NCBI GenBank assembly: GCA_964470555.1
Contig: CAYYDG010000027.1
Span: 1 to 64,000 of the forward strand
From: RBC074 sp964470555
Lineage (GTDB): Bacteria; Acidobacteriota; Blastocatellia; RBC074
Length of the DNA stretch: 64,000 nucleotides
Direction: 5' to 3'
Part shown: positions 32,776 through 42,231 of the stretch, one piece after another
Position numbering within the stretch: position 1 is the stretch's first letter
How the letters are laid out: each line of letters begins with the position of its first letter
Notes under the pieces: model-generated
The model's input: the letters and a program-made list of their open reading frames with translations, nothing else
Told to the model about the DNA's origin: nothing
The model's database searches: none
Translations under genes and position numbers: made by a program

Positions 32776-35180
32776 CAGCGTAGCGCAATCATTGGGTCAA
32801 CTTTTGTCGCTCGCCGGGCTGGAAGCCAGCAAGCCAGCAGCGCCACAACAATCAGTAGTGCCGAAATTGCGGCAAAGGTCAGCGGATCAGTCGTGGTAAT
32901 GCCGTACACGAATTTCGACAACGTTCCGGCAATCGCCAACGCGGCCACGACACCAATTACTACGCCCAGCAAGGCCAGGCGCATTCCCTGGCTCATCATC
33001 AACCGCAACACGTCAGATGCGGTTGCGCCCAAAGCCATGCGTATGCCGATTTCGTGTTGACGCTGCGACACAGCGTAAGCCGTTACGCCGTACACACCCA
33101 TTGCCGCCAGCAACAACGCCGTCACCGCAAACGCGCCGAAAATCACCAAACTGAAGCGGCGCGTATCCAGCGAAGCCGTGACAACTTCCGGCAAGGTCTG
33201 GAATCGCAGAAAGGCTTCGCGATTGAGTGATTCAGTGATGGAGCGCATGGCGGAAATGGCGGAGCCTGCCGGTAGCGTTGTGCGCAGAACATAAGACTGG
33301 TTGGACACTTGCCACCATTGCGGACGCTGCAAGGAATGGGCGTATACCGTTGGCTCGGCTGGTTGATCCAACCCGCCGTCGCGGATGTCGCCGACTATGC
33401 CGACGATGTGCAGCAGGTCTTTGTCGCCATCCATGTTGCCGAATTGAATGGTGCGTCCGATGGGGTCTTCTCCCGGCCAGTATTTTTGCGCCACTGATTG
33501 ACTGATCACGCACGCATCCGGTGCGCTGCCGCGGTCGCGCTCGTCAAACATTCGTCCGCGCAACAACGGAATTCCCATCGCGGCAAAATAACCGCCGCTC
33601 GCCAAACGGAAATTCGCATCGCCCGTGGTCGCAGGGTTGCCGTCTTTTTGAAAAGTTCCGTTTGAGCCTCGTCGGGAAAGCGGCAACGCATTGATGCCGC
33701 CTGCCGCCACCACGCCGGGCATGGTCGTCAGACTTTCCAGCAGTTGCAGATGGAATTGCTGCAACCGTTGTTCTTCCTTTTCATCAATGGTCGTTGGCAA
33801 CGACAAGGTCATGACTACGGCGCTTTCCGGCTTGAAACCGGTGTCGGTTTGCATCAACCGTAAAAAGCTGCGCCCGATCAATCCCGCGCCAATCAACAGC
33901 ACCAGCGTCAATGCGATTTGCGCGACGATCAGTCCCTGCCGCAAATGCTGGCTCAAACGCGAAGCCGAAGCTCCGCGACCTGTTTCTTTCAACTGGTTTT
34001 GCAAATCCGAGTTGGAAAATCGCATGGCAGGCAAACTGCCCAATACGACGGCAATCGCAACGGCCAGTCCCAACGTGAAGAGCAACGCGCGCCAATTGAC
34101 GGCGATTTCGGTTACGCGCGGCAAATTGTTTTGGTTGAGGCTCAGCAGAACGTCTACGCCCCAGAAGGAAAGCAGAATTCCCAGAGCGCCCGCGCAGATC
34201 GTGAGCAGAAGATTTTCGGAGATAAATTGCCGCGCCATTCGCCAGCGCGAAGCCCCAAGGGCTGCGCGCAAGGCAAATTCCGACGAACGCAACGTCGCTT
34301 GCGCCAGCAACAGATTGGCCACGTTGGCGCAGGCAACCAGCAACAACAAACCGACGGCGGCAAACATCAACCACAAACCCGAACGCGCTTCGGAAGTCAG
34401 AAACTCCTGCAACGGGACAACGGCCAAATCCACCAAATCCACTTGTTTGCCGTGTTCCTGGCGCAATTGTTTGCCGATGGCGCTGATGTCAGCGCGCGCT
34501 TGCGCCGGTGGGATGTTCTCTCGGATTCGTCCGATGACGAACCAATTGTGCGCCGTGCGCGATGTTTGAACAGGTTCGGTTTCGCGCGGAACCCAAACAT
34601 CCGCTTCCTGCGGATAACCGAAACCGGGCGGCATGACGCCTATGACAGTAAACGCCGGCCCGTCCACATTGATCGTAGCGCCGCTGAAATCCGCGCGTCC
34701 GCCCAAACTGCGTTGCCAAAATCCATGACTGACAATGGCGACTTTTGCGCCTGCGCCGGGTTTGGTTTCGTCAGCGGCAAAGCCTCGTCCCATCGCTGGT
34801 TTGACGCCTATCACGTCAAAGAATTCATTCGACACCCAATAGGCGCGTCCGCGAACCGGCTCTTTCCCGCCGGTGACGACAACTGTGCCGCCGGAAAATT
34901 GGGCCATTGCATCCAGACTGCGTTGTCGCTCCCGAACGTCCAGGTAATTCGGCTCAGCGACGCGAATCGAAACGCCGCGCTCGTTGACTTCGCGGATTTG
35001 CACAATCCGGTCAGCGTTTGGGTACGGCAACGCGCGCAGCAACACAGCATCCACAATGCTGAAAATCGCTGTGGTCGCTCCAATTCCCATCGCCAGAGAA
35101 AGAATCGCGGCAGCCGCAAAGCCCGGCTTTTTCCATAACATCCGCACGCCGTAACGAAGGTCTTGTAATAGGGTTTGCAT
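32769..35180 (-). CDS. ADOP-family permease
   Basis: 803 aa, MQTLLQDLRYGVRMLWKKPG with an Ala-rich TM1 (FAAAAILSLAMGIGATTAIF). The first periplasmic domain contains REVNERGVSIRVAEPNYLDV. FtsX domain 1 reads LLAQATLRSSEFALRAALGA and domain 2 QRQHEIGIRMALGATASDVL. The tail is LPARRATKVDPMIALRCE. Twenty extra upstream codons belong to the junction palindrome and are not counted. It is placed between the two long-subtype permeases. Confidence 0.9.
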   Translation of the reverse strand: MQTLLQDLRYGVRMLWKKPGFAAAAILSLAMGIGATTAIFSIVDAVLLRALPYPNADRIVQIREVNERGVSIRVAEPNYLDVRERQRSLDAMAQFSGGTVVVTGGKEPVRGRAYWVSNEFFDVIGVKPAMGRGFAADETKPGAGAKVAIVSHGFWQRSLGGRADFSGATINVDGPAFTVIGVMPPGFGYPQEADVWVPRETEPVQTSRTAHNWFVIGRIRENIPPAQARADISAIGKQLRQEHGKQVDLVDLAVVPLQEFLTSEARSGLWLMFAAVGLLLLVACANVANLLLAQATLRSSEFALRAALGASRWRMARQFISENLLLTICAGALGILLSFWGVDVLLSLNQNNLPRVTEIAVNWRALLFTLGLAVAIAVVLGSLPAMRFSNSDLQNQLKETGRGASASRLSQHLRQGLIVAQIALTLVLLIGAGLIGRSFLRLMQTDTGFKPESAVVMTLSLPTTIDEKEEQRLQQFHLQLLESLTTMPGVVAAGGINALPLSRRGSNGTFQKDGNPATTGDANFRLASGGYFAAMGIPLLRGRMFDERDRGSAPDACVISQSVAQKYWPGEDPIGRTIQFGNMDGDKDLLHIVGIVGDIRDGGLDQPAEPTVYAHSLQRPQWWQVSNQSYVLRTTLPAGSAISAMRSITESLNREAFLRFQTLPEVVTASLDTRRFSLVIFGAFAVTALLLAAMGVYGVTAYAVSQRQHEIGIRMALGATASDVLRLMMSQGMRLALLGVVIGVVAALAIAGTLSKFVYGITTTDPLTFAAISALLIVVALLACWLPARRATKVDPMIALRCE

Positions 35181-35195
35181 CAGTTTTCCTTGCTC

Positions 35196-35269
35196 AATGA
35201 TGAATGCGGAGTGATGAATGATGAATTTTTCGTTGCTCATTCATCGTTCCGCATTACGACTTCATCATT
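35196..35269. repeat. Junction palindrome between two permeases
   Basis: Outer arms AATGATGAA (35196-35204) and TTCATCATT (35261-35269); inner arms ATGCGGAGTGATGAATGA and TCATTCATCGTTCCGCAT pair at 16 of 18 positions. The right arm contains the stop codon of the permease ending at 35265. This is the clearest member of the junction family. Confidence 0.75.
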
Positions 35270-37868
35270 CATAACGCAGCGCAATCATCGGATCCACTTT
35301 GGTCGCGCGCCACGCGGGAATGAAACACGCAATCAACGCCACAACCGTCAACCCCGCGGCAATCACACCATAAGTCATCGGGTCTGTGACTTTCACGCCG
35401 AACAGCATTTGCGACAGGTTCACCCAACTTTCCAGGTATTTCGTCAGCACATACGCGCCGATCAATCCCAGCGCGATTCCCAATATCGCCAGCGTCATTC
35501 CCTGCCTCAAAATCATCTTCATCACATCGCCTGTTTCGGCTCCGAGCGCCATCCGAATGCCGATTTCGTGCGTGCGCTGCGAAACCGCATACGCCATCAC
35601 GCCGAACAATCCGATGGAAGCGAGTTGCTGAGCCAGCAGCCCAAACAACGTCAGCAATTTGGCGAACAACCGTTCCATCATCAGTGTCGCGTCTGCTTGT
35701 TCGATTTGGGTTCGGATGTTGACCAGCGGCAAATTCGCGTCCACTTCCTGCATCACCGAGCGAATGGCGGCAGTCAAATCGGTAGGATTCCCAGCGGTTC
35801 GCACTTCGATGGTGGCATTGCCCATCGAGCGCAGTTCCTGTCGCCAGGAAGCATAAACCGTCGGAGGAACGTCATCGCGTTGGCGTGTGTATTTCGCGTC
35901 CTTGGCCAAGCCGATGATTTCCACTTCGTCCGGTTTTTTCGGATCGAAGGTGAATCGTTTGCCGATGGGATTTTCATTCGGGAAGTATTTGTTGGCGAAG
36001 GCTTGATTGGCGACCACCACACGCGGAGCATTTACATTGTCTTGAGGCGTCAAATTACGCCCAGCCAACAAAGGAATCTGCATCGTTTCCAGAAAATTTT
36101 CGCGCACTTGATGAATATATCCTTCGCCGCTTTCCTTGATCCGGCCTTCGGAATCAGGGGGCGTGTTTAACGCATCGCGCAAAAAGACGCTGCGCGAACT
36201 CGATCCATGCGCCAGCAACGTCATGCGCGAAAACGTCACAGCTTGCACGCCGGGAATGGCTTGCAACCGTTCAGTCGCCTGTTCATACAGATGGGTCAGC
36301 TTTTCGTCTTTGTATCCAATCAGCCCAGGCTGAATGCCGAAGATCAGCAGATTTTTGGCATTGAATCCCGGCTCCACGCTTTGCAAATTCAGCAGCGTTC
36401 GGACAAACAATCCCGCGCCCACCAACAGCAATAGCGAAAGAGCGACTTGCACAACCACCAGACTGCGGCTGAGCAACGAACGCGTTGCGACGCTCGAACC
36501 GCGTCCGGTGTCCTTCAACGTCGGCGTCAAATCCACATTGGTTGCGCGCATGGCCGGAACCAGCCCGAAAACGATGCCGGTCAACAATGACAGCCCCAAC
36601 GTGAATCCCATCACCCGCCAATCCAGTTGCGGTTCCAATCCGCGCATCCCGCGTCCGCCCCAATCGCTGACGGCCAGCAATCCGTCCTTGATCCACAGCG
36701 CAAACAAAATCCCCAGCGCGCCGCCCAACAACGACAACAGCACGCTTTCCGTCAGCAATTGGCGAATCAATCGCCAGCGACTGGCTCCGAGCGCCAAGCG
36801 AACGCCGATTTCCTTTTGCCGCGAAGCCGCTCGTGACAGCAACAAATTCGCCACGTTCGCGCACGCAATCAGCAGCACGATCGCCACCACCCCCAGCAAC
36901 AAATACATCGAAGGCGCGTATCGGTTTCGAGTGTTCATCTCTCCCTGTCCGCCGGGATCGAGAAACAGACGCGGATAAAATTTGGGATCGAGATCATTGA
37001 TCGCGTTGCCGCCTGTGGCCTGCGCTTGAGCCTGTCGCGCGGCACGATGTTCTATCACCGATTGATGAAACGCCGATTCCAATTGAGCGCGCGCCTGTTC
37101 CGCCGTTGCTCCGGGTTTCAGCCGCCCCATCATTCGCAACCACCAGGTTCCTGCGCCGCCCATATTCGAACGTTGGCGATCCGCATAAAGCTGAGGTTCC
37201 CAGGAAACCGGAATTGTCACATCCAACGTCGAACCTGCCTGCATCGCCCCATCGAATCCCGGCGGCGTGACGCCCACTATCGTGAAGCCGATGTTGTTCA
37301 AATTGACCTGTTTGCCAATCACGGCCTCGTTGCCGCTAAAACGCTGCTGCCAATATCGGTAGCTGATGACGGCAGCCGGGCTGGCTGATGCGCTGTCGTC
37401 TTCATTGGTCAGCACGCGACCCAGCATCGCCTGCACTCCCAATCCCGCATAATAATTGCCGGACACGGCCTGTCCGCTGACAACGTCGGATTGCCCATCG
37501 GCGCTGACATTCAATCCCACATCTCCAAATACGAATATGTCAGACAAGGGACTTTCCACTTCGCGCATTCGCTGAAAAGCCTGCATCGGGAACGAAGTCA
37601 TGCTGCGTTGCCGGGTCACCGGGTCGGTGTTGGAGTTTCCGCTGTAACTGCCAACGCTGAATTCACGTGGAGCGACCGACCGAAACAGCACCAATCGTTC
37701 CGGTTCTTTGACCGGCAACATTTTCAACAACATCGCGTCCACCACACTGAACAAAGCGGTGTTCGCGCCAATGCCCAAGGCCAGCGAAAGCACAGCCACT
37801 ATCGTGATGCCTTTTTGTTTGAGCAACATTCGTACGCCGTAGCGCAGGTCCTGCCAAAAGGTTTGCAT
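35265..37868 (-). CDS. ADOP-family permease, long subtype
   Basis: 867 aa, MQTFWQDLRYGVRMLLKQKG; GAAGGAG lies just upstream and 14 upstream codons are rejected. Same long subtype as 30062-32665, with the matching SYSGNSNTDPVTRQRSMTSF segment and FYPRLFLDPGGQGEMNTRNR. The last FtsX domain is nearly identical to its partner (LFGLLAQQLASIGLFGVMAY, RTHEIGIRMALGAETGDVMK). Tail: IPAWRATKVDPMIALRYE. It begins 22 nt after the stop of the head permease. Confidence 0.9.
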   Translation of the reverse strand: MQTFWQDLRYGVRMLLKQKGITIVAVLSLALGIGANTALFSVVDAMLLKMLPVKEPERLVLFRSVAPREFSVGSYSGNSNTDPVTRQRSMTSFPMQAFQRMREVESPLSDIFVFGDVGLNVSADGQSDVVSGQAVSGNYYAGLGVQAMLGRVLTNEDDSASASPAAVISYRYWQQRFSGNEAVIGKQVNLNNIGFTIVGVTPPGFDGAMQAGSTLDVTIPVSWEPQLYADRQRSNMGGAGTWWLRMMGRLKPGATAEQARAQLESAFHQSVIEHRAARQAQAQATGGNAINDLDPKFYPRLFLDPGGQGEMNTRNRYAPSMYLLLGVVAIVLLIACANVANLLLSRAASRQKEIGVRLALGASRWRLIRQLLTESVLLSLLGGALGILFALWIKDGLLAVSDWGGRGMRGLEPQLDWRVMGFTLGLSLLTGIVFGLVPAMRATNVDLTPTLKDTGRGSSVATRSLLSRSLVVVQVALSLLLLVGAGLFVRTLLNLQSVEPGFNAKNLLIFGIQPGLIGYKDEKLTHLYEQATERLQAIPGVQAVTFSRMTLLAHGSSSRSVFLRDALNTPPDSEGRIKESGEGYIHQVRENFLETMQIPLLAGRNLTPQDNVNAPRVVVANQAFANKYFPNENPIGKRFTFDPKKPDEVEIIGLAKDAKYTRQRDDVPPTVYASWRQELRSMGNATIEVRTAGNPTDLTAAIRSVMQEVDANLPLVNIRTQIEQADATLMMERLFAKLLTLFGLLAQQLASIGLFGVMAYAVSQRTHEIGIRMALGAETGDVMKMILRQGMTLAILGIALGLIGAYVLTKYLESWVNLSQMLFGVKVTDPMTYGVIAAGLTVVALIACFIPAWRATKVDPMIALRYE

Positions 37869-37890
37869 GGTTTCTCCTTCTCGATCAGAG

Positions 37891-40287
37891 CTATTCGCTG
37901 CGAAGCGCAACCATTGGGTCTACTCGCGTTGCCTTCAGCGCAGGCAGGTAACAGGCCAGTAAGGCAATTCCCATCAGCGCCACAGCCACCAACGCAAAGG
38001 TCAGCGGGTCGCCTGGATTGATGTTGAATAACAGCGTTCGCATCAGACGCGTCAGTCCGAAAGCGGCAGCCAGGCCAATTCCCAACCCGACCACGACCAG
38101 CTTCATGCCCTGACCGATGACCAGACTCAGTACATCTTTCGATTGAGCGCCCAATGCCACGCGAATGCCGAGTTCATGCGTGCGTTGCGTTACGGAATAA
38201 GCGACCACGCCGTAAATTCCTATGGCCGCCAGAGCCAATGCCAGCGCGGCAAAAATTCCAAGCAACAGCATGTTGAATCGCTCCGTAGCGACCGAGATCG
38301 AAACCACTTCGGCCATCGAGCGGACTTTGGTGGCTGGAATTTGCGAATCAATTTTCCACAAACGACTTTTGACGGCGGCGGCCAGCGCGGCAGGTTCCTG
38401 CGAACTGCGAATCGCCAGATTCATCCAACGTTTCCATTCGCGCCCGGATTGCGAATACGGCGTGTAGAGCGCAGGCAGTTCTGAGTCGTTCAGACCAAAA
38501 TGCTTCACGTCGCCGACAACGCCGACAATCGTGATCCAGTTGACCTGTTCATCGCGCGCCCAACGAACACGCGCGCCAATCGGGTTTTCATTCGGGAAAT
38601 ACTGTTGAACAAGGGATTCGTTGGCGACGCCGACAAGCTGAGAGTTTTCGTGATCCTGTTCGGTCAGAGCGCGTCCGGCAAGCAGCGGGATTTGCATCAC
38701 GCGAAAGTAATCTCCTTCCACGCTGCGAGTTTCGACGCTGGGTTCATCGCCCGGCGCAACGGGCGGACGGCCTTCGACGGCAAAATCGTGATTGAGCGAA
38801 TCTCCGCTCAGCGGCAATTCGCTGACCATTACGGCTTCCACACCCGGCAGCGAATTGATTTCCGACAACACTGCGCGCCGGTAATTCGCCTGCTTGGAAA
38901 TTTCCTTGTAACGCGCTTCCGGCAGATCAATGCGCATGGTCAGCATGTTTTCCGCATTGAAGCCGGTTTGAACCGAACGCAATTGAGAAAAGCTGCGAAT
39001 CAACAATCCCGCGCCGATCAGCAAGACCACGGCAAAAGCTGTTTCCAGCACGACCAGCGATTTGCGCAATCGTTGTTTGGCGGAACCCGCTGTGGCCGCG
39101 CGTCCTCCCTCCTTCAACGCTTCGCCAACCTGATTGCGCGAAGACGTCCACGCAGGCAGCAACCCGAAGATCAATCCCACGGCGACGGAAATGCCAAGCG
39201 TAAAAAACATAACGCGGCGATCAATCGCGATTTCATCCAATCTCGGCAAATCGTCCGGCTTCAGAGCGGTCAGCAAATCAATGCCCCACATTGCAAACAT
39301 GATGCTGAGCGCGCCGCCTGCGACCGCGATCAAAACGCTTTCGGTCAACAGTTGCCGAACCAATCTGCCGCGTCCCGCGCCGAGCGCCGCGCGGATGACA
39401 AATTCACGTTCGCGTTCCGCCGCACGCGCCAACAACAAACTGGCGAAATTCACACAAGCAATCAGCAGCACCAGCGAAACCGCGCCAAACAATACCCACA
39501 AGGCGTTTCGGCTTTGCCCGACGATGCGGTCATGAAGCGGAATCAGAATTGCCCGGCGATTCTTGTTTTCCTCCGGATACGCCGCTGCCAGTCGCTGGTC
39601 AATTCCCTGCAATTCTGATTGCGCCTGCGCGATGGTAACGGTGTCTTTCAGCCGCAAATAACTGCGTAGAAAATGCACGCCGCGATATTTCGCCGCCAGT
39701 GGATTGACGACGTGCAACGGCGCCCAGGCTTCGACTGTTTCGCGCGGAGATTTGAACGAAGGCGGCATGACGCCAATTACCGTATACGTGTTGCCGCTGA
39801 GCGTGACCGTTCGGCCAAGAATCTGCGCATTGCCTCCAAATTGCGTCTGCCATGTCTCGTGACTCAGCACCAGAACAAAGGGGTTTCCTTCTTTGTCATC
39901 GTCATAACCGATGATTCTGCCGAGCAGTGGATTGACGCCCAGCGTTCCAAAATACCCGCCCGTGACCACCCCGGTTCGCCATTGCGCCGGTTCGCTGCCG
40001 CCCGTGAAATCCAGCGGCATGGTCACAATCCCACCAACCGAATCATAAGATTGACTCCAATTTGCAATATCAGCCAAATCCGGCGTGGATTCGTTCGACC
40101 GCAACGTGACCAATCGCTCAGGGGCCAGGTATGGCAATGGTTTCAGCAACACCGAATTGATGACGCTGAAAATGGAAGTGTTGATGCCTATGCCCAACGC
40201 CAATGTGAGAACAGCAATCAACGTGAAAGCGGGACGCTTGACCAGCATCCGCCAAGCAAAGCGCAAGTCTTGCCACAACGATTCCAT
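37891..40287 (-). CDS. ADOP-family permease, head of the long unit
   Basis: 798 aa, MESLWQDLRFAWRMLVKRPA, a variant leader with Trp in place of Val. TM1 reads FTLIAVLTLALGIGINTSIF. FtsX domain 1 contains LLARAAEREREFVIRAALGAG and domain 2 QRTHELGIRVALGAQSKDVL. The tail is LPALKATRVDPMVALRSE, lacking the usual RR pair. It is the first gene downstream of the sigma-54-like promoter at 40339-40354 and heads a run of eight genes down to 22832. Confidence 0.9.
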   Translation of the reverse strand: MESLWQDLRFAWRMLVKRPAFTLIAVLTLALGIGINTSIFSVINSVLLKPLPYLAPERLVTLRSNESTPDLADIANWSQSYDSVGGIVTMPLDFTGGSEPAQWRTGVVTGGYFGTLGVNPLLGRIIGYDDDKEGNPFVLVLSHETWQTQFGGNAQILGRTVTLSGNTYTVIGVMPPSFKSPRETVEAWAPLHVVNPLAAKYRGVHFLRSYLRLKDTVTIAQAQSELQGIDQRLAAAYPEENKNRRAILIPLHDRIVGQSRNALWVLFGAVSLVLLIACVNFASLLLARAAEREREFVIRAALGAGRGRLVRQLLTESVLIAVAGGALSIMFAMWGIDLLTALKPDDLPRLDEIAIDRRVMFFTLGISVAVGLIFGLLPAWTSSRNQVGEALKEGGRAATAGSAKQRLRKSLVVLETAFAVVLLIGAGLLIRSFSQLRSVQTGFNAENMLTMRIDLPEARYKEISKQANYRRAVLSEINSLPGVEAVMVSELPLSGDSLNHDFAVEGRPPVAPGDEPSVETRSVEGDYFRVMQIPLLAGRALTEQDHENSQLVGVANESLVQQYFPNENPIGARVRWARDEQVNWITIVGVVGDVKHFGLNDSELPALYTPYSQSGREWKRWMNLAIRSSQEPAALAAAVKSRLWKIDSQIPATKVRSMAEVVSISVATERFNMLLLGIFAALALALAAIGIYGVVAYSVTQRTHELGIRVALGAQSKDVLSLVIGQGMKLVVVGLGIGLAAAFGLTRLMRTLLFNINPGDPLTFALVAVALMGIALLACYLPALKATRVDPMVALRSE

Positions 40288-40338
40288 GCGGTCGTCCTTT
40301 CAAATCAAAAATGGGCAGGAGTCTGTCGCAGAGTTCAA

Positions 40339-40354
40339 TCCAAATGGCGTGCCA
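40339..40354 (-). promoter_or_regulatory. Sigma-54-like -24/-12 promoter for permease unit 22832-40287
   Basis: Minus strand reads TGGCACGCCATTTGGA, preceded by C. The -24 element is perfect; the -12 region is TTTGG, the same variant as at 13635. It lies 52 nt upstream of the head permease start. Confidence 0.55.
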
Positions 40355-40432
40355 GCGAACGTTGAAAGGTAAACTGTTGCATCAGGTAGGATTTGGCTTC
40401 GCCAGAGAATTGGCAAAGCTGAAAGCAAGTGT

Positions 40433-40466
40433 TCGGTTGCGGGAATGGCTGTTCCCAAAACCGAAG
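40433..40466. promoter_or_regulatory. Upstream dyad, possible activator site (GGGA-N8-TCCC)
   Basis: Fourteen-base arms TTCGGTTGCGGGAA and TTCCCAAAACCGAA pair at 12 positions around a 6-nt centre. The centre is about 95 bp upstream of the -24 element. It also lies 6 nt beyond the stop of the BatA-like gene, so a terminator role for that gene is possible. Confidence 0.5.
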
Positions 40467-40471
40467 AAGCA

Positions 40472-42211
40472 TCAAGCCGCGTTTTGGCGATTGGCCAGCC
40501 AGGCGTGAGCCGCCAACAAAGCCAACACAACGATCAACAACAACCAGACGAAGCTGCGATATTCCCATTCCAGCGAGGTCGCATTCGCCCAGTTTCCCCA
40601 ACGACCGGAAGCGGCAGAAGTCAAATCGGATTCTTCGCGCGAAATGGCATTTGCGGCCAATGTGTATTTTGCAGTTTCGGTGGCGAATTTATATTCGCCA
40701 CCGATGTCGGCTTTGATCGTCACTGCGCCATCGCGCACGGCAAGTTGGCGAGAATTCTGCGCCGGATCGGTGACGGTCACTGACTGTGTGTCGCCATCCA
40801 CAATCAACGTGGCTTCGCTGCCCAACCGAACATTCGGTTGGCGCAATCCGGGCGCGACGCTCGCCCGCCACTGAATCAGGTTGGAAATCAGAATCGGCCA
40901 GTTCGGTGTTTGCTGCACGGTTGAAAGTTCCGGCCTCAATCGCAAACGGAGTTCGTGGCGACCGGCGCGATCCACATCCGTCAACAAAGCGATGTTGCCG
41001 GCAGTAATGATAGGGGTTCCCGGCAATTCGGATTTTCCCGCCGCCCAGACCACTCCGCCCAACGATAGCCCTTCGGTCAGCGGATGCGCCTTATCCAGGA
41101 CAAATGGTCCAAGGTAACTGCTGGCATCTTTTTCATTGAGCAATTGCAGCGTCCAGCTTTCCGCGTCGGCAACTTTCACATCCGCAGAATCTGCGATGAC
41201 CAGTTCCGGCTTTTCCGAACTCAACCGAACTTGCGAAGACGTTTCCACAGCTTTTTCGATCAACTCGCGCAATTTGGCATCGGCAATTCGCAAATCCACC
41301 CGAACGAGCTTGCTGTTGACAGGCCACAAAACGACCCGATTGTCCACGTTCAAATCATCGTCGCCGATCTTCGCCCACACCGGAGAACCGCTTTCCGACA
41401 ACCGCACTACGAACCGTTTCGTTTCGTTCGCTGCCAGAGTAATCGGTTGCGGATCAGCAGAGGCCAGAGTTTTGACTTCCAGAATTGTCTTGATGGATTG
41501 GGAAGAGAGGTTGGCGACTTCCAACATCGCCTGAATTTCGTCGCCGCGTGCCGTAGAAGTAGCGCTGACAAAAGCTACATTCGGCAACAACGAACCGAAC
41601 GCCCACCATTGCAACCGGCTGTCGCTGATTTGCTGTTGCGGCGCATGATCGCTGACCACCAACACGCGGGCGCGTTTGCCACCGAGTTCAAACGCAAACG
41701 CGACGGCTTCCTCCAGGTTGGCCGTCGCGGTTCCGCATTTCCAGTTTTGCAGCAATCGTTTGGTTTGCTCGTTGTTGGATGCTGCCTCACCTAAAACTTG
41801 AGGAGTTTCGCCTGCCAACACAAATCTCACTGGCTCATAGCGATTGGATCGAAGTTCGTTTTCCACCGCTCGCGCGGCTCGATTGCGCGAACTGTCTTTG
41901 CCGCCCGCCTGCATGGAAAACGAATCGTCGAGCACAACGACCAAAGGTTTGGCCGCATCGCCCGCTCGCATCAACGGTTTGGCCGCCGCCGTCGCCAGCA
42001 ACACAATCGCCAGCAATTCCAAAACAAACAGCAACGGCATTTGCAACCGATGAATCGTTTGCCCGCCTTCCCAACGCTGTCGCACGTCCATCCAGAACAT
42101 CAAACTGGACACCTGACGTTCTTTGGCGCGGTTTCTCAGCCAGTAAATCGCTACCAGCAGCGGAACCGCCAATAACGCCAGGAAGGCGATTGGAAAGGTG
42201 AAGACGGGCAT
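40472..42211 (-). CDS. BatA/vWA-type membrane protein
   Basis: 579 aa. Two N-terminal TM helices (about 5-25 and 58-78) form a BatA-type anchor with the FWMDVRQRWEGG segment between them. A von Willebrand A domain follows with an intact metal-binding start D95-x-S97-x-S99 (VVLDDSFSM). A long beta-rich region and a final TM helix (about 552-572) close the protein. BatA-like proteins act with MoxR ATPases in membrane stress or chaperone roles, but no MoxR gene is nearby. It starts 20 nt after the epimerase stop and so appears co-transcribed with it. Confidence 0.85.
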   Translation of the reverse strand: MPVFTFPIAFLALLAVPLLVAIYWLRNRAKERQVSSLMFWMDVRQRWEGGQTIHRLQMPLLFVLELLAIVLLATAAAKPLMRAGDAAKPLVVVLDDSFSMQAGGKDSSRNRAARAVENELRSNRYEPVRFVLAGETPQVLGEAASNNEQTKRLLQNWKCGTATANLEEAVAFAFELGGKRARVLVVSDHAPQQQISDSRLQWWAFGSLLPNVAFVSATSTARGDEIQAMLEVANLSSQSIKTILEVKTLASADPQPITLAANETKRFVVRLSESGSPVWAKIGDDDLNVDNRVVLWPVNSKLVRVDLRIADAKLRELIEKAVETSSQVRLSSEKPELVIADSADVKVADAESWTLQLLNEKDASSYLGPFVLDKAHPLTEGLSLGGVVWAAGKSELPGTPIITAGNIALLTDVDRAGRHELRLRLRPELSTVQQTPNWPILISNLIQWRASVAPGLRQPNVRLGSEATLIVDGDTQSVTVTDPAQNSRQLAVRDGAVTIKADIGGEYKFATETAKYTLAANAISREESDLTSAASGRWGNWANATSLEWEYRSFVWLLLIVVLALLAAHAWLANRQNAA

Positions 42212-42231
42212 AACGTTCTTCCAATTCGTAT

